From contig NZ_JAATJK010000001.1 in NCBI RefSeq assembly GCF_011927785.1, forward strand, positions 2,852,001 to 2,916,000: a stretch of DNA of 64,000 nucleotides, given 5' to 3'. Under the pieces are notes generated by a model, which saw nothing but the letters and a program-made list of their open reading frames with translations, did not search any database and was not told the DNA's origin. Origin of the DNA: Micromonospora profundi (GTDB lineage: Bacteria; Actinomycetota; Actinomycetes; Mycobacteriales; Micromonosporaceae). This document shows, piece by piece, positions 15,582-24,361 of the stretch (position 1 is its first letter; each line of letters starts with the position of its first letter). The position numbers were made by a program, and so were the translations under genes.

Positions 15582-16601
15582 ATGCAATACCGCACCTTGG
15601 GTCGCACCGGCGTCCAGGTCAGCACGCTCTCGTTGGGCGCCATGAACTTCGGCAAGATCGGACGAACCACCCAGGAGGAGACAACAGCAATCGTCGACGC
15701 CGCCCTGGAGGCGGGCATCAACCTCATCGACACCGCCGACTGGTACAGCCTGGGCGAGTCGGAGGAACTGGTCGGCAGGGCCATCGCCGGCCGTCGCGAC
15801 GACATCGTGCTCGCCACGAAGGCGGGCATGCCGATGGGCGACGAGCGCAACCATCAGGGCAGCTCACGCCGCTGGCTGGTCACCGAGCTGGACAACAGCC
15901 TGCGGCGCCTCGGCGTCGACCACGTCGACCTCTACCAGATCCACAGGTGGGACCCGACCACCAGCGACGAGGAGACCCTGTCGGCTCTGACCGACCTCCA
16001 GCGGGCCGGCAAGATCCGCTACTTCGGCTCCTCGACCTTCCCCGCGTACCGCATCGTGCAGGCCGAGTGGGCCGCCCGGGAACACCACCTCAGCCGGTAC
16101 GTCACCGAGCAGCCCAGCTACTCGATCCTCCAGCGCGGGATCGAGACCCACGTCCTGCCGGTCACCGAGCAGTACGGCCTCGGCGTGCTGGCCTGGAGCC
16201 CTCTGGCGTCGGGCTGGCTGTCCGGCGCGGTCCGGGCCGGACAGGAGATCACCACCAGCCGCTCGACGATCCTGCCGGAACGCTTCGACCTCGGCATCCC
16301 GGCCAACCAGGCCAGGATGAACGCCGTCGAGCAGCTGGCCAAGGTCGCCGACGACGCCGGCCTCACCATGATCCAGCTGGCGCTCGGTTTCGTCACCGCG
16401 CACCGGGCCGTGACCAGCGCGATCATCGGCCCCCGCACCACGGACCATCTGCGTTCCCAGCTCGCCGCGGCGGACACCGTGCTTTCCGGCGACGTGCTCG
16501 ACGCCATCGATGCGATCGTCGCTCCCGGCGTCGACCTGGCCGCCCACGAGAAGTTCGACACCCCGCCCGCCCTGCTCGACCCGGCACTGCGGCGTCGCTG
16601 A
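15582..16601 (+). CDS. Aldo/keto reductase
   Basis: 339-residue NADPH-dependent oxidoreductase with a TIM-barrel fold. Catalytic tetrad residues are visible: Asp and Tyr in IDTADWYSLGESE, Lys in LATKAGMP and His in YQIHRWDP. The N-terminus MQYRTLGRTGVQVSTLSLGAMNFG is typical of the YajO/Tas-like subgroup. It is the first gene of a two-gene unit with an LLM oxidoreductase and is probably repressed by the divergent TetR protein. Physiological substrate unknown. Confidence 0.95.
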   Translation: MQYRTLGRTGVQVSTLSLGAMNFGKIGRTTQEETTAIVDAALEAGINLIDTADWYSLGESEELVGRAIAGRRDDIVLATKAGMPMGDERNHQGSSRRWLVTELDNSLRRLGVDHVDLYQIHRWDPTTSDEETLSALTDLQRAGKIRYFGSSTFPAYRIVQAEWAAREHHLSRYVTEQPSYSILQRGIETHVLPVTEQYGLGVLAWSPLASGWLSGAVRAGQEITTSRSTILPERFDLGIPANQARMNAVEQLAKVADDAGLTMIQLALGFVTAHRAVTSAIIGPRTTDHLRSQLAAADTVLSGDVLDAIDAIVAPGVDLAAHEKFDTPPALLDPALRRR

Positions 16602-16620
16602 CACCGAGAGGAGGCCACAC

Positions 16621-17496
16621 ATGCACCATGGACACCGAACGCTGTTCGGGATCATGACCGCTCCGTCGCAGGTCGACTACCAGGACGTCCTGCGGGTCTG
16701 GCGCGAGGCGGACGCGATCCCGAACATCGAGCACGCCTGGCTCTTCGATCACCTGATGCCGATCGCCGGCGACCCCAGCGGGCCGACGTACGAGGGCTGG
16801 ACACTGCTCTCGGCCCTCGCCGCGCAGACCCGGCGCCTGCGCCTCGGTCTGCTGGTGACAAGCAACCGCTTCCGGCCGCCCGCGATGCTCGCCAAAATCG
16901 CCACGACCGTCGACGTGGTCTCCGGCGGGCGGCTGGACTTCGGTATCGGCGGAGGTTCACGGCCCGGTCATCCGCTGGCCCGGCGCGAGTACGCGGCGCA
17001 CGGGTTGCCCTTCCACGACTTCGCCCACTCGGTGGGAAGCCTCGCGGAAGCCTGCACCGTCATCCGGCGCCTGTGGACCGAGGCGGAACCTTTCGACTTC
17101 CATGGCACGTACGTCGATCTCACGGGCGCCTTCGGCAACCCCAAGCCGGTCCAGCGTCCCCACCCTCCGATCCTCATCGGTGGACGGTCCGCGCCGGTCC
17201 TGCGCGTGGTCGCCGAGCACGCCGACCTGTGGAACATCCCGGGCGGCGACATCGACGACGCCGTGCACCGGAGCGCACTGTTGGACCGCTACTGCGCCGA
17301 GATCGGTCGCGACCCCGCGTCGATCAGGCGATCCATGGTCCTCCAGGTCTCCTACGACGAGCCCGACACGACCCTGGAGGCGATCCGCACGGCGATGGGC
17401 GCCGGGTTCTCGCACATCGTTCTGGGGCTGGCGGCGCCATACCCCGCGCATGTTGCGCAGTGGGTCAGCGAGCGGCTCATCACCCCGGCCGGCTAG
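16621..17496 (+). CDS. LLM-class (F420/FMN) oxidoreductase
   Basis: 291 residues from the ATG at 16621, which follows GAGAGGAGG. Luciferase-like TIM barrel: HAWLFDHLMPI near the N-terminus, LRLGLLVTSNRFRPPAMLAKIATTVDVVSGGRLDFGIGGG in the middle, and PHPPILIGGRSAPVLRVVAEHADLWN later, the pattern of F420-dependent members in actinomycetes. It begins 19 bp after the aldo/keto reductase, so the two are co-transcribed. Cofactor choice (F420 rather than FMN) is inferred from the family. Confidence 0.9.
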   Translation: MHHGHRTLFGIMTAPSQVDYQDVLRVWREADAIPNIEHAWLFDHLMPIAGDPSGPTYEGWTLLSALAAQTRRLRLGLLVTSNRFRPPAMLAKIATTVDVVSGGRLDFGIGGGSRPGHPLARREYAAHGLPFHDFAHSVGSLAEACTVIRRLWTEAEPFDFHGTYVDLTGAFGNPKPVQRPHPPILIGGRSAPVLRVVAEHADLWNIPGGDIDDAVHRSALLDRYCAEIGRDPASIRRSMVLQVSYDEPDTTLEAIRTAMGAGFSHIVLGLAAPYPAHVAQWVSERLITPAG

Positions 17497-17646
17497 CACC
17501 CGGAGTTCACCGGAAGGTGGTGTCCCGGGACGGTGGCCGGGCCGATCACTGTCGTAAGGTGCCAGCATGGCGCACCCCACACGGCCCGATGTCGGGCCTT
17601 GCGGGACGCACGGGGGCAGCCGCCGGCATTACGGTGCCGCAGCCCG

Positions 17647-18720
17647 ATGACGTCGACCTGGTGGGCCGTGGCGCCGCCCCGACGCGTCAGCCACCTGCCG
17701 GCCGTCGACCCCGAACTGCTGCGGGTAGCGCTCGACCCGCTGCCCCCGGGCGCACCGGCCGTCGTGCACTACCGGCCCGTGGCCGTGGGTCCGCTGGGTG
17801 ACCTGGTGAGCACCCTGCTCGACCAGTTGGACAGCGTGGCGCTCGCGATGTTTCCCAACTGGTTGCCGGATGCGGCCGGCTTGGACGGTCAGGGCGAGCT
17901 GAGCGCGGCGGCGGCCCGCTCGCTGGCGGCCCGCACCGCCGCCCGGTCGCGGCACTTCGGCCCGTTCCTGATCGACCTGGCCGAACGCGCGACACGCGGT
18001 GCCCGGCAGCCCGGCGACCGGCTCCGCTTTCCGGCGGAGGTACGCGCCGCCGGGCTCGCCCGGGTGATCGCCGAGGCGTACGACCGCACGGAGTGCGTCC
18101 TTCTCGTCACCGTGCCCGAGTTGGACCCGGACGCCGAACGGACGCTCGTGGCCGCCGCCGAGTGGCTGGTGCGCCACGGCGGCTTCACGGTGTGGCTGAC
18201 CGGCACCGCGATGCGGCACGCGGACCGGGTCCGTTCCGTGCCGGTGACGGTGCCGGCGCGCTTCGCCGAGCTGGCCGACCCGAGCAGTCGGATTCCCGAC
18301 GTGGTCGGCCCACCGGAGCCCACGTTGCTGGCCTGGCCGCCGATCGCTGGTGTGCCACGCGGCGACAGCCCAGCCGAGCAGGCACTCGAACGCGCCCTCG
18401 CGTCACACCGGTGGGCGCGTGGGCGGCGGTGGAATCAGATCTTCGATCCGCATCCGCTCGGCGAGGCGTACCGTCTGGATCTCTTTTGGCCCGCCGAAGG
18501 TCTTGCGGTCGAGGTGGACGGCCCGGAGCATCGAGGGCGAATCGCTTTCGCCAACGATCGGCGGAGGGACGTTCGGCTGCACCTGCTCGGGCTGAGCGTG
18601 CTCCGCTTCACCAATGAACAGGTGCTGTCCGACGTAGCGGCGGTGGTCGACGGGATCCGTCGTCTGCTGGCCCGCCGACGCACGGACGGCACGCATCCCC
18701 TTGGAGATGAGACATCATGA
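17647..18720 (+). CDS. DUF559-like PD-(D/E)XK nuclease protein, first gene of a HerA-type cassette
   Basis: About 357 residues from the ATG at 17647 (GTG at 17533 is an alternative; no strong ribosome binding site at either). The N-terminal 230 residues are not recognised. The C-terminal 120 residues have the very-short-patch-repair/DUF559 endonuclease pattern: Glu244 (SPAEQALERAL), RWNQI, Asp278 (YRLDLFW), Glu289-x-Asp291 (AVEVDGPEH) and the closing LHLLGLSVLRFTNEQV strand. All expected acidic residues are present, so it is probably catalytic. It overlaps the next gene by 4 nt (ATGA) and heads a three-gene operon. Confidence 0.85.
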   Translation: MTSTWWAVAPPRRVSHLPAVDPELLRVALDPLPPGAPAVVHYRPVAVGPLGDLVSTLLDQLDSVALAMFPNWLPDAAGLDGQGELSAAAARSLAARTAARSRHFGPFLIDLAERATRGARQPGDRLRFPAEVRAAGLARVIAEAYDRTECVLLVTVPELDPDAERTLVAAAEWLVRHGGFTVWLTGTAMRHADRVRSVPVTVPARFAELADPSSRIPDVVGPPEPTLLAWPPIAGVPRGDSPAEQALERALASHRWARGRRWNQIFDPHPLGEAYRLDLFWPAEGLAVEVDGPEHRGRIAFANDRRRDVRLHLLGLSVLRFTNEQVLSDVAAVVDGIRRLLARRRTDGTHPLGDETS

Positions 18721-19421
18721 CGAGCCCGGCGGACGTACCGAGCCTGACGTCGAACCAGATCAACGCCCTCGTGGTGCTGATGGTCGAGGCGCGCCGACTC
18801 ACCAACGTCGAGCTACGTGAGCTGGCCGGCTTCTCCCTTACCGGCAAGGACAACAAGCGGCTCATCGACCTGGGCCTGGTCGAGACCGACAGGGGGCACC
18901 GGCCGTTCGCCCACGAGCTGACCGACGAGGGCTGGCGGGTCGCCCGCCAGCTGCACACCGCCGCGCCGCCCAAGGGAGCGGGCTCGGCGACGCGGTCCCT
19001 GCTCACCGTCCTCGCCAACCTGCACCGCTCGCTGGACCGGCTCCGGGTCAGCCACGGCGACTTCTTCAAGCAAACCGACGGCGCGGGTCCGGCCGCCAGC
19101 ACGCCGGAACCCCCCGTCAGCACGCCACAACCCGCCGCCACGCCGGATGCGGCCGCCGCTGACGTACAGGCGCTGGTGCGCGAGGCGTACCGGGAACTGG
19201 CAGCGGCGCCGGGGGCCTGGGTCGGCCTCGCCGACATTCGGGACCGGCTCGCCGACACCGACCGGACCGCCCTGGACGCGACGTTGCGGGCGATGGTCGG
19301 CCAGGAGGACGTCCGCATCATTCCGGTGGCCAACACCAAGTCGCTCACCTCGCGCGACCGCGCCGCGGCAGTGCGGATCGGCAACGAGGACAACCACGCC
19401 CTGGCGATCGGCCCGGCGTGA
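18717..19421 (+). CDS. Winged-helix adaptor-like protein of the HerA cassette
   Basis: 234 residues. The N-terminal part (about 8-75) looks like a winged helix: TSNQINALVVLMVEARRLTNVELRELAGFSLTGKDNKRLIDLGLVE, then ELTDEGWRVARQL. A Pro/Ala linker (about 118-145) leads to a second helical/winged segment (VRIIPVANTKSLTSRDRAAAVRIGNEDNHALAIG). I do not know a named family. Start and stop overlap the neighbouring genes by 4 nt each, so it is made together with the nuclease and ATPase. A role as DNA- or protein-binding adaptor is inferred from position. Confidence 0.82.
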   Translation: MTSPADVPSLTSNQINALVVLMVEARRLTNVELRELAGFSLTGKDNKRLIDLGLVETDRGHRPFAHELTDEGWRVARQLHTAAPPKGAGSATRSLLTVLANLHRSLDRLRVSHGDFFKQTDGAGPAASTPEPPVSTPQPAATPDAAAADVQALVREAYRELAAAPGAWVGLADIRDRLADTDRTALDATLRAMVGQEDVRIIPVANTKSLTSRDRAAAVRIGNEDNHALAIGPA

Positions 19422-22400
19422 TCTCCGACGAGCAGCGCGCCGCCCTGGAGGCGGTGAGTCTCAACCCGGCGGTCACCCCCGACGACGTCTGGCGGGCCAG
19501 CCCGCACAACGTCCCGGAGTTGCACGAGAAGGTGGTCGCGGAGATCCTGCGCGGGGTGGGACGGGCGCGCACGGACGACACGACGGTGCCGCTCGGGGTG
19601 GCCATGCAGGGCCGCGCGGGCGCCGGCAAGACGCACCTGCTCGGCGCGGTTCGTGAACGCGTCCAGCGCGACGGCGGCTACTTCTTCCTGGTGGACATGG
19701 TCAGCGGCAAGACGTTCTGGGAGAGCGTCGCCCTGGCCCTGGTGGAGGGCATGGGTCGCGACGCGATCGGCTGGGGCACCCAGCTACGTACCTTCCTGCG
19801 CCGGCTCACCGCCCAACTCGGCCTGCCGGTCGAGGTCCGGGACGCGATCGCTGGGACCCGGCCGGTGACCCGGGAACACCTTGACACCTTCATCCGAGGG
19901 CTGCGCACCCGTGACCGGGAGGTCGGACGGGACTGCCAGGACACCGCGCGGGCGCTGGTCCTGCACGGCGCCATCGACTTCGAGGCGCAGGACGTGGGTT
20001 ACGCCCACCTGATCTCCGAGCCGGGCGACCCGCAAGCGCGGGCGGCGTGGGGGCTGAGCACCGCGCTGCGGACCCCGCAGCAGATCGTGCAGGACATCTC
20101 CCGGCTGATGGCCCTGACGTTGGACCCGACGGTCATCGCCGTGGACCAGCTCGACACGCTGTTCGCCCAGAGCAGCACCTCCCTGTGGGAACAGCACGCC
20201 GGGCTGGAGGACGCCCAGGCGAGGGTGGTCGGGCCGATCGCCGACGGCCTGCTCAAGCTCCGTGACGTCACCCGTCGGACACTGGTCGTCGTCTCCTGCC
20301 TGCCCGACACCTGGGAGTTGCTGACGCGCAGCGCGCCCACGCCGGTCAGTGACCGGTTCCGGCAGGCGACTCTGCCGGATCGGATACCCACTGCCGAGAT
20401 CGGCCTGGCCATCGTGGCCAAGCGGCTCACCGACGCGTTCGCGGGACCGCGCTTCGTCCCGCCGCACCCGACCTGGCCGATCGACCCCGCCGCCTTCGCC
20501 GACGCGCCGACCCTGACACCACGCGCCTTGCTGCGGCGGGTGGACCGCCACGTCGCCTGGTGCCGCGACCGCGACGAGGTCACCGAACTCGACCGGCTCA
20601 TCGACGGCGCCGACACGGCGGCGACTCCGGCCGTCGTGCCCGGCCGGACCAGTGACCAGGCCGCCGACGAGCAGAAGCTGCGCGAACTGGACGCCCGCTT
20701 CGCCGAACTGGTCGACGCGGCGGACGTTTCGGCCGCGCTCGCCGCGGCCACCGAGGACGAGCGGATGCCACCATTGCTCGCGGCCGGGCTGGCCGCCTGG
20801 ATCGCCGAGCAGGCGCCGACGGGTGCCGCCTACAAGTACGATCCGCCGCCCAGTCGCAAGCCCGCCCTGCACGGGCGGTTGATCGAGGTGCTCGACGAGG
20901 CGACCGAGAACGAGGCGCACTGGTGCTTCCGGGCCATCGCACACTCCAACGCGATCGCGGTCACCGCGCGGGTCAAGGCCGCGTGCACAATGGCCGGATT
21001 GGACCGGGACCTGCCGCAACGGCGACTGGTGCTGCTGCGTAACGGCCCGTGGCCGACGGGCAAGCGTACGACGGAGGTGTTGACCGCCTTCGACGCGGCC
21101 GGCGGCGTTCGGTGCGCGGTGACGGAGGCGGACCTGCGGGTCTTCGCGGCGCTGCGGGTGTTGGCGGGCGAGCCGTCCGCGGTCCTGCAGGAGTGGCTGC
21201 TCACCCGCCGCCCGGCCAGCGGCACGGGTCTGTTCCGGAGGTTCTTGCCGGGGGCTGACCACGCGGCCTCCAGCACGGAAGGTTCGCCGCAGGGGCACCT
21301 CGACGACGGCACCGACGAGACGACGGCCGACGCGACCGCGCCGGTCACCACCGATTCGCCCGACCCGGCGGTCGTCGCCGACGGGCGGTCGATCGGCTTG
21401 GGGCGGACCGTCCAGGGTGGCAAGCCGTTCGCGGTGGATCTGGAGTCGCTGCGCCGGCACGCCGTCGTGTTCGCCGGCTCGGGTTCCGGTAAGACCGTGC
21501 TGATCCGCCGGCTCGTCGAGGAGTGCGCCCGGCAGGGTGTCTCCTCGATCGTGCTCGACCCCAACAACGACCTCGCCCGGCTCGGCGACGCGTGGCCCGA
21601 GGCACCGAGCGGCTGGAGCCCCGGTGACGCCGAGCGAGCCGACGACTATCTCGCCCACACCGAGGTGGTGGTGTGGACGCCCCGGGTCACCGCCGGCCGG
21701 CCGCTGAGTTTCCAACCGCTGCCCGACTTCACATCGCTGCGTGAGTGGCCCGACGAGTTCGACCAGGCGATCCGGTCCGCCGTGGAGGCCCTCGCGCCGC
21801 GGGCCGGCGTCGACCGGCCCACCAAGCTGGCGCAGCAGGGCAAGGCCGTGCTCACCGAGGCCCTCCAGGCGTACGCGCGCAGCGGCATGGTCGGCCTGCA
21901 CGGATTCACCGAGTTCCTCGCCGAGCTGCCCGAGGGGGTCAGCCGTCTGACGCGGGCCGACAAGCTCGCCCAGGAGTTGGCCGAGACGCTCAAGGCGGCG
22001 ATGGTCACCGACCCGCTCTTCGGCGGGATCGGCGCGCCGGCCGACCCGGGGTTGCTGTTGACGCCGTCGCCGGGCCGGCGGGCACGGGTCTCGGTCATCA
22101 GCTTCGTCGGCCTCACCTCCGACCAGGAACGTCAGAGCTTCGTCAACCAGTTGCAGATGGCGCTCTTCGCCTGGGTCAAGCGGCACCCGGCGGGTGACCG
22201 TCCGTTGGGCGGCCTCTTCGTGATGGACGAGGCACAGACGCTCGCCCCGTCGACCGGCAACACGGCCTGCACGGCCAGCTCCATCGCGCTCGCCTCGCAG
22301 GCCCGCAAGTACGGGCTCGGGTTGGTCTTCGCCACCCAGGCGCCCAAGGGTCTGCACAACCAGATCTCCGGCAACGCGACGACGCAGTTCTTCGGGCTGC

Positions 22401-22636
22401 TCAACGCGCCCGCGCAGATCGACGCCGCTCGCCAGTTGGCCGAGGCCAAGGGCGGACGGCTGCCCGACATCGGCCTGTTGAGCAGCGGCGAGTTCTACGT
22501 GGCCGGGGAGGGGTTCTCGTTCGTCAAGGTCCGCACCCCGCTGTGCCTCACGCATCATCCGAAGGCGCCGCTGACTCCCGAGGAGGTCGTCGCCCGCGCC
22601 CGCCCGGCGGGTGATCCGCACGCTGGCAGGCCGTGA
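19418..22636 (+). CDS. Large HerA/FtsK-like ATPase with a second N-terminal AAA-type P-loop
   Basis: 1072 residues from the GTG at 19418. The N-terminal ATPase has Walker A GRAGAGKT at 65-72 and a Walker B-like VIAVDQLD near 239-246, resembling AAA/ORC-type switch ATPases. The middle is Ala- and Asp-rich. The C-terminal ATPase has Walker A GSGSGKT at 687-693, the HerA hallmark SIVLDPNNDLARLGD, Walker B GLFVMDEAQTL (Asp937-Glu938), and LGLVFATQAPKGLHNQISGNATTQFFGLLN, typical of HerA/VirB4-like DNA-translocating hexamers. It is last in the operon with a DUF559 nuclease and a winged-helix protein. HerA with a nuclease is a known end-resection and phage-defence arrangement. Confidence 0.9.
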   Translation: MISDEQRAALEAVSLNPAVTPDDVWRASPHNVPELHEKVVAEILRGVGRARTDDTTVPLGVAMQGRAGAGKTHLLGAVRERVQRDGGYFFLVDMVSGKTFWESVALALVEGMGRDAIGWGTQLRTFLRRLTAQLGLPVEVRDAIAGTRPVTREHLDTFIRGLRTRDREVGRDCQDTARALVLHGAIDFEAQDVGYAHLISEPGDPQARAAWGLSTALRTPQQIVQDISRLMALTLDPTVIAVDQLDTLFAQSSTSLWEQHAGLEDAQARVVGPIADGLLKLRDVTRRTLVVVSCLPDTWELLTRSAPTPVSDRFRQATLPDRIPTAEIGLAIVAKRLTDAFAGPRFVPPHPTWPIDPAAFADAPTLTPRALLRRVDRHVAWCRDRDEVTELDRLIDGADTAATPAVVPGRTSDQAADEQKLRELDARFAELVDAADVSAALAAATEDERMPPLLAAGLAAWIAEQAPTGAAYKYDPPPSRKPALHGRLIEVLDEATENEAHWCFRAIAHSNAIAVTARVKAACTMAGLDRDLPQRRLVLLRNGPWPTGKRTTEVLTAFDAAGGVRCAVTEADLRVFAALRVLAGEPSAVLQEWLLTRRPASGTGLFRRFLPGADHAASSTEGSPQGHLDDGTDETTADATAPVTTDSPDPAVVADGRSIGLGRTVQGGKPFAVDLESLRRHAVVFAGSGSGKTVLIRRLVEECARQGVSSIVLDPNNDLARLGDAWPEAPSGWSPGDAERADDYLAHTEVVVWTPRVTAGRPLSFQPLPDFTSLREWPDEFDQAIRSAVEALAPRAGVDRPTKLAQQGKAVLTEALQAYARSGMVGLHGFTEFLAELPEGVSRLTRADKLAQELAETLKAAMVTDPLFGGIGAPADPGLLLTPSPGRRARVSVISFVGLTSDQERQSFVNQLQMALFAWVKRHPAGDRPLGGLFVMDEAQTLAPSTGNTACTASSIALASQARKYGLGLVFATQAPKGLHNQISGNATTQFFGLLNAPAQIDAARQLAEAKGGRLPDIGLLSSGEFYVAGEGFSFVKVRTPLCLTHHPKAPLTPEEVVARARPAGDPHAGRP

Positions 22637-22698
22637 CGGCAGCGTGGCGCGGCGGCCGTGAGCCGCCGCGCCACAGAGCCGATCCGAGAGTACGAGGG

Positions 22699-22860
22699 TC
22701 AGCTCGCGCTACAGGAGACCGACGGCCAGGTCCAGTGGCCGTTGGCCCCGATGGTGACGCCGAAGTTGTTGCCGCTGCCGTTGGGCCTCGCCACCTCCGG
22801 TGGGTGGCGGCGTGGTCGGTTGCCGCCGCCCCCGTCGGTGCCACCCACAGTGATGCCCCG
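22699..22860 (-). pseudogene. Remnant of the C-terminal part of a CBM2 module
   Basis: Reading the minus strand, about 50 codons end in [16 protein letters not shown], then [12 protein letters not shown] and a stop (22699-22701). This matches the last strands of a CBM2-type domain; compare [19 protein letters not shown]...RSCTAG at the end of the neighbouring deacetylase. Upstream codons give a degraded Gly/Pro-rich stretch and no signal peptide or catalytic domain. The 560-bp gap 22637-23200 otherwise holds only the deacetylase promoter. It is a relic of a deleted secreted polysaccharide hydrolase. Confidence 0.65.
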
Positions 22861-23024
22861 ACCCGCAGCGCACATGGTCAGGCGATCGAATCGAGGCCGA
22901 TAGTTCCGATGAATTTCCGGATCTCGGCATCCGGAGGTCGCGTCCGACCCCATGATCGACCTTTGCCTGCGGAGACCAGGTACACGTATGACGTCGAGCC
23001 CCGGGTGGACGGACGGTTGCCAGC

Positions 23025-23079
23025 GCTTCCGGAGAGCTTCCGGAAGTTGTTGACGCGTCGGAATTCCCGCTGCAATACT
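23025..23079 (+). promoter_or_regulatory. Promoter and TTCCGGA operator repeats of the CE4 deacetylase
   Basis: GCTTCCGGA (23025-23033) is followed by AGCTTCCGGAAGTT (23035-23048), whose core CTTCCGGAAG (23037-23046) is a perfect palindrome. Directly after are -35 TTGACG (23050-23055) and -10 AATACT (23074-23079) with an 18-bp spacer. The repeats resemble those near the GH43 gene at 2844-3000. Confidence 0.5.
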
Positions 23080-23200
23080 CCGATCCATTGCGGTCGATGC
23101 GATCCCGCTTCGTCGGGTTTCGATCGGTCTCCCCACCACCACCCGGACGGCCGGAGTACGCGCGCCACCGCACAACCCGGCCCGGTAGAAGGGGCACCAG

Positions 23201-24259
23201 ATGAGCACTGTCCCTGTCCAGACGCTCGTACGGTCGAAACGACTCCGAGCCCTGCTGTCCGTCGTCGCCACGGCCGTCGCGGCGTGCGGCGTCGTCATCG
23301 CGGCCACCGCCACCCCGTCCAGCGCCGCCACCTGCAACGGCTACGTCGGGCTCACCTTCGACGACGGGCCGACCGGCAGCACCAGCGCGCTGCTGAACGT
23401 GCTGCGCGCCAACGGCGTACGGGCCACGATGTTCAACGTCGGCCAGAACGTCCAGAACAACAGGTCCGCGGCGCAGGCCCAGGTGGCCGCCGGCATGTGG
23501 ATCGGCAACCACAGCTGGAACCACGCCCACATGACCTCGATGAGCCAGTCGCAGATGCAGTCCGACCTGTCCCAGACCAACTCTGCGATCCAGTCCGCGA
23601 CCGGCGTCCAGCCGAATCTGTTCCGGCCCCCGTACGGCGAGACCAACTCGACCCTCCAGTCCGTCGCCTCGTCGCTCGGCATGCGACAGGTGATCTGGGA
23701 CGTGGATTCCCAGGACTGGAACGGTGCCAGCGTCAGCCAGATCGTGGCCAACGCCAGTCGCCTCCAGGCCGGCCAGGTCATCCTCATGCACGACGGGATC
23801 CAGAACACCCGGGACGCCATCGGTCAGATCATGGCCAACCTCACGAGCCGCAACCTCTGCCCCGGCATGATCTCGCCGTCAACCGGACGCGCGGTAGCGC
23901 CCGACGGCACCACTCCCCCACCCGGCACCACCCCGCCGCCCGGCACGACACCACCGCCCAGCACGACACCACCGCCGGCCGGCGGCACCTGCACGGCGGC
24001 GGCGACCACCACGAACGTCTGGGGTGACAGGTACAACACGTCGGTGACCGTCAGCGGTGCCGGCACCTGGACCGTTGTCGTCGCCCTCACCGCGCCGCAG
24101 AAGGTTTCCAGCGTCTGGAACGGCAGCGCCAGCTGGGACAGCAGCGGCAACGTCATGACGGTGCGCTCCAACGGCAGCGGCGCCACGTTCGGCTTCACCA
24201 CGATGTTCAACGGCAACAGCAGCGCCCGACCGCAGATCCGCTCCTGCACCGCGGGCTGA
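23201..24259 (+). CDS. Secreted polysaccharide deacetylase (CE4) with C-terminal CBM2
   Basis: 352 residues: a long signal peptide ending near PSSAAT, a NodB/CE4 catalytic domain, a Pro-Thr-Gly linker at about 233-262, and a carbohydrate-binding module. Catalytic and metal motifs are present: LTFDDGPT (base and metal Asp), [10 protein letters not shown] (HxxxH), [16 protein letters not shown] and VILMHDG. This set matches acetyl-xylan esterases and chitin deacetylases of Streptomyces. It acts outside the cell by removing acetyl groups from xylan or chito-oligomers; which of the two cannot be told here. A hairpin follows the stop. Confidence 0.93.
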   Translation: MSTVPVQTLVRSKRLRALLSVVATAVAACGVVIAATATPSSAATCNGYVGLTFDDGPTGSTSALLNVLRANGVRATMFNVGQNVQNNRSAAQAQVAAGMWIGNHSWNHAHMTSMSQSQMQSDLSQTNSAIQSATGVQPNLFRPPYGETNSTLQSVASSLGMRQVIWDVDSQDWNGASVSQIVANASRLQAGQVILMHDGIQNTRDAIGQIMANLTSRNLCPGMISPSTGRAVAPDGTTPPPGTTPPPGTTPPPSTTPPPAGGTCTAAATTTNVWGDRYNTSVTVSGAGTWTVVVALTAPQKVSSVWNGSASWDSSGNVMTVRSNGSGATFGFTTMFNGNSSARPQIRSCTAG

Positions 24260-24271
24260 CCTTCTGGCCCT

Positions 24272-24308
24272 GGTCCTGCGGGGCGGGCGGCGGACGCCCC
24301 GCAGGACC
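24272..24308 (+). terminator. Terminator after the CE4 gene
   Basis: Perfect 14-bp stem: GGTCCTGCGGGGCG (24272-24285) and CGCCCCGCAGGACC (24295-24308), 9-nt loop, 13 nt past the stop codon. It also lies 54 bp downstream of the convergent DinB gene. Confidence 0.8.
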
Positions 24309-24361
24309 CCTCATCGAGCTACCGTCGTCGGGCCACGATCCTCAGTGGCCGAGAGCCGGCG

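Noticed and set aside
19784..22621. A 945-codon open frame opposite the HerA-like gene.
   Set aside because: Low-complexity Arg/Gly/Val composition, no motifs and exact overlap with a gene carrying two complete ATPase motif sets.
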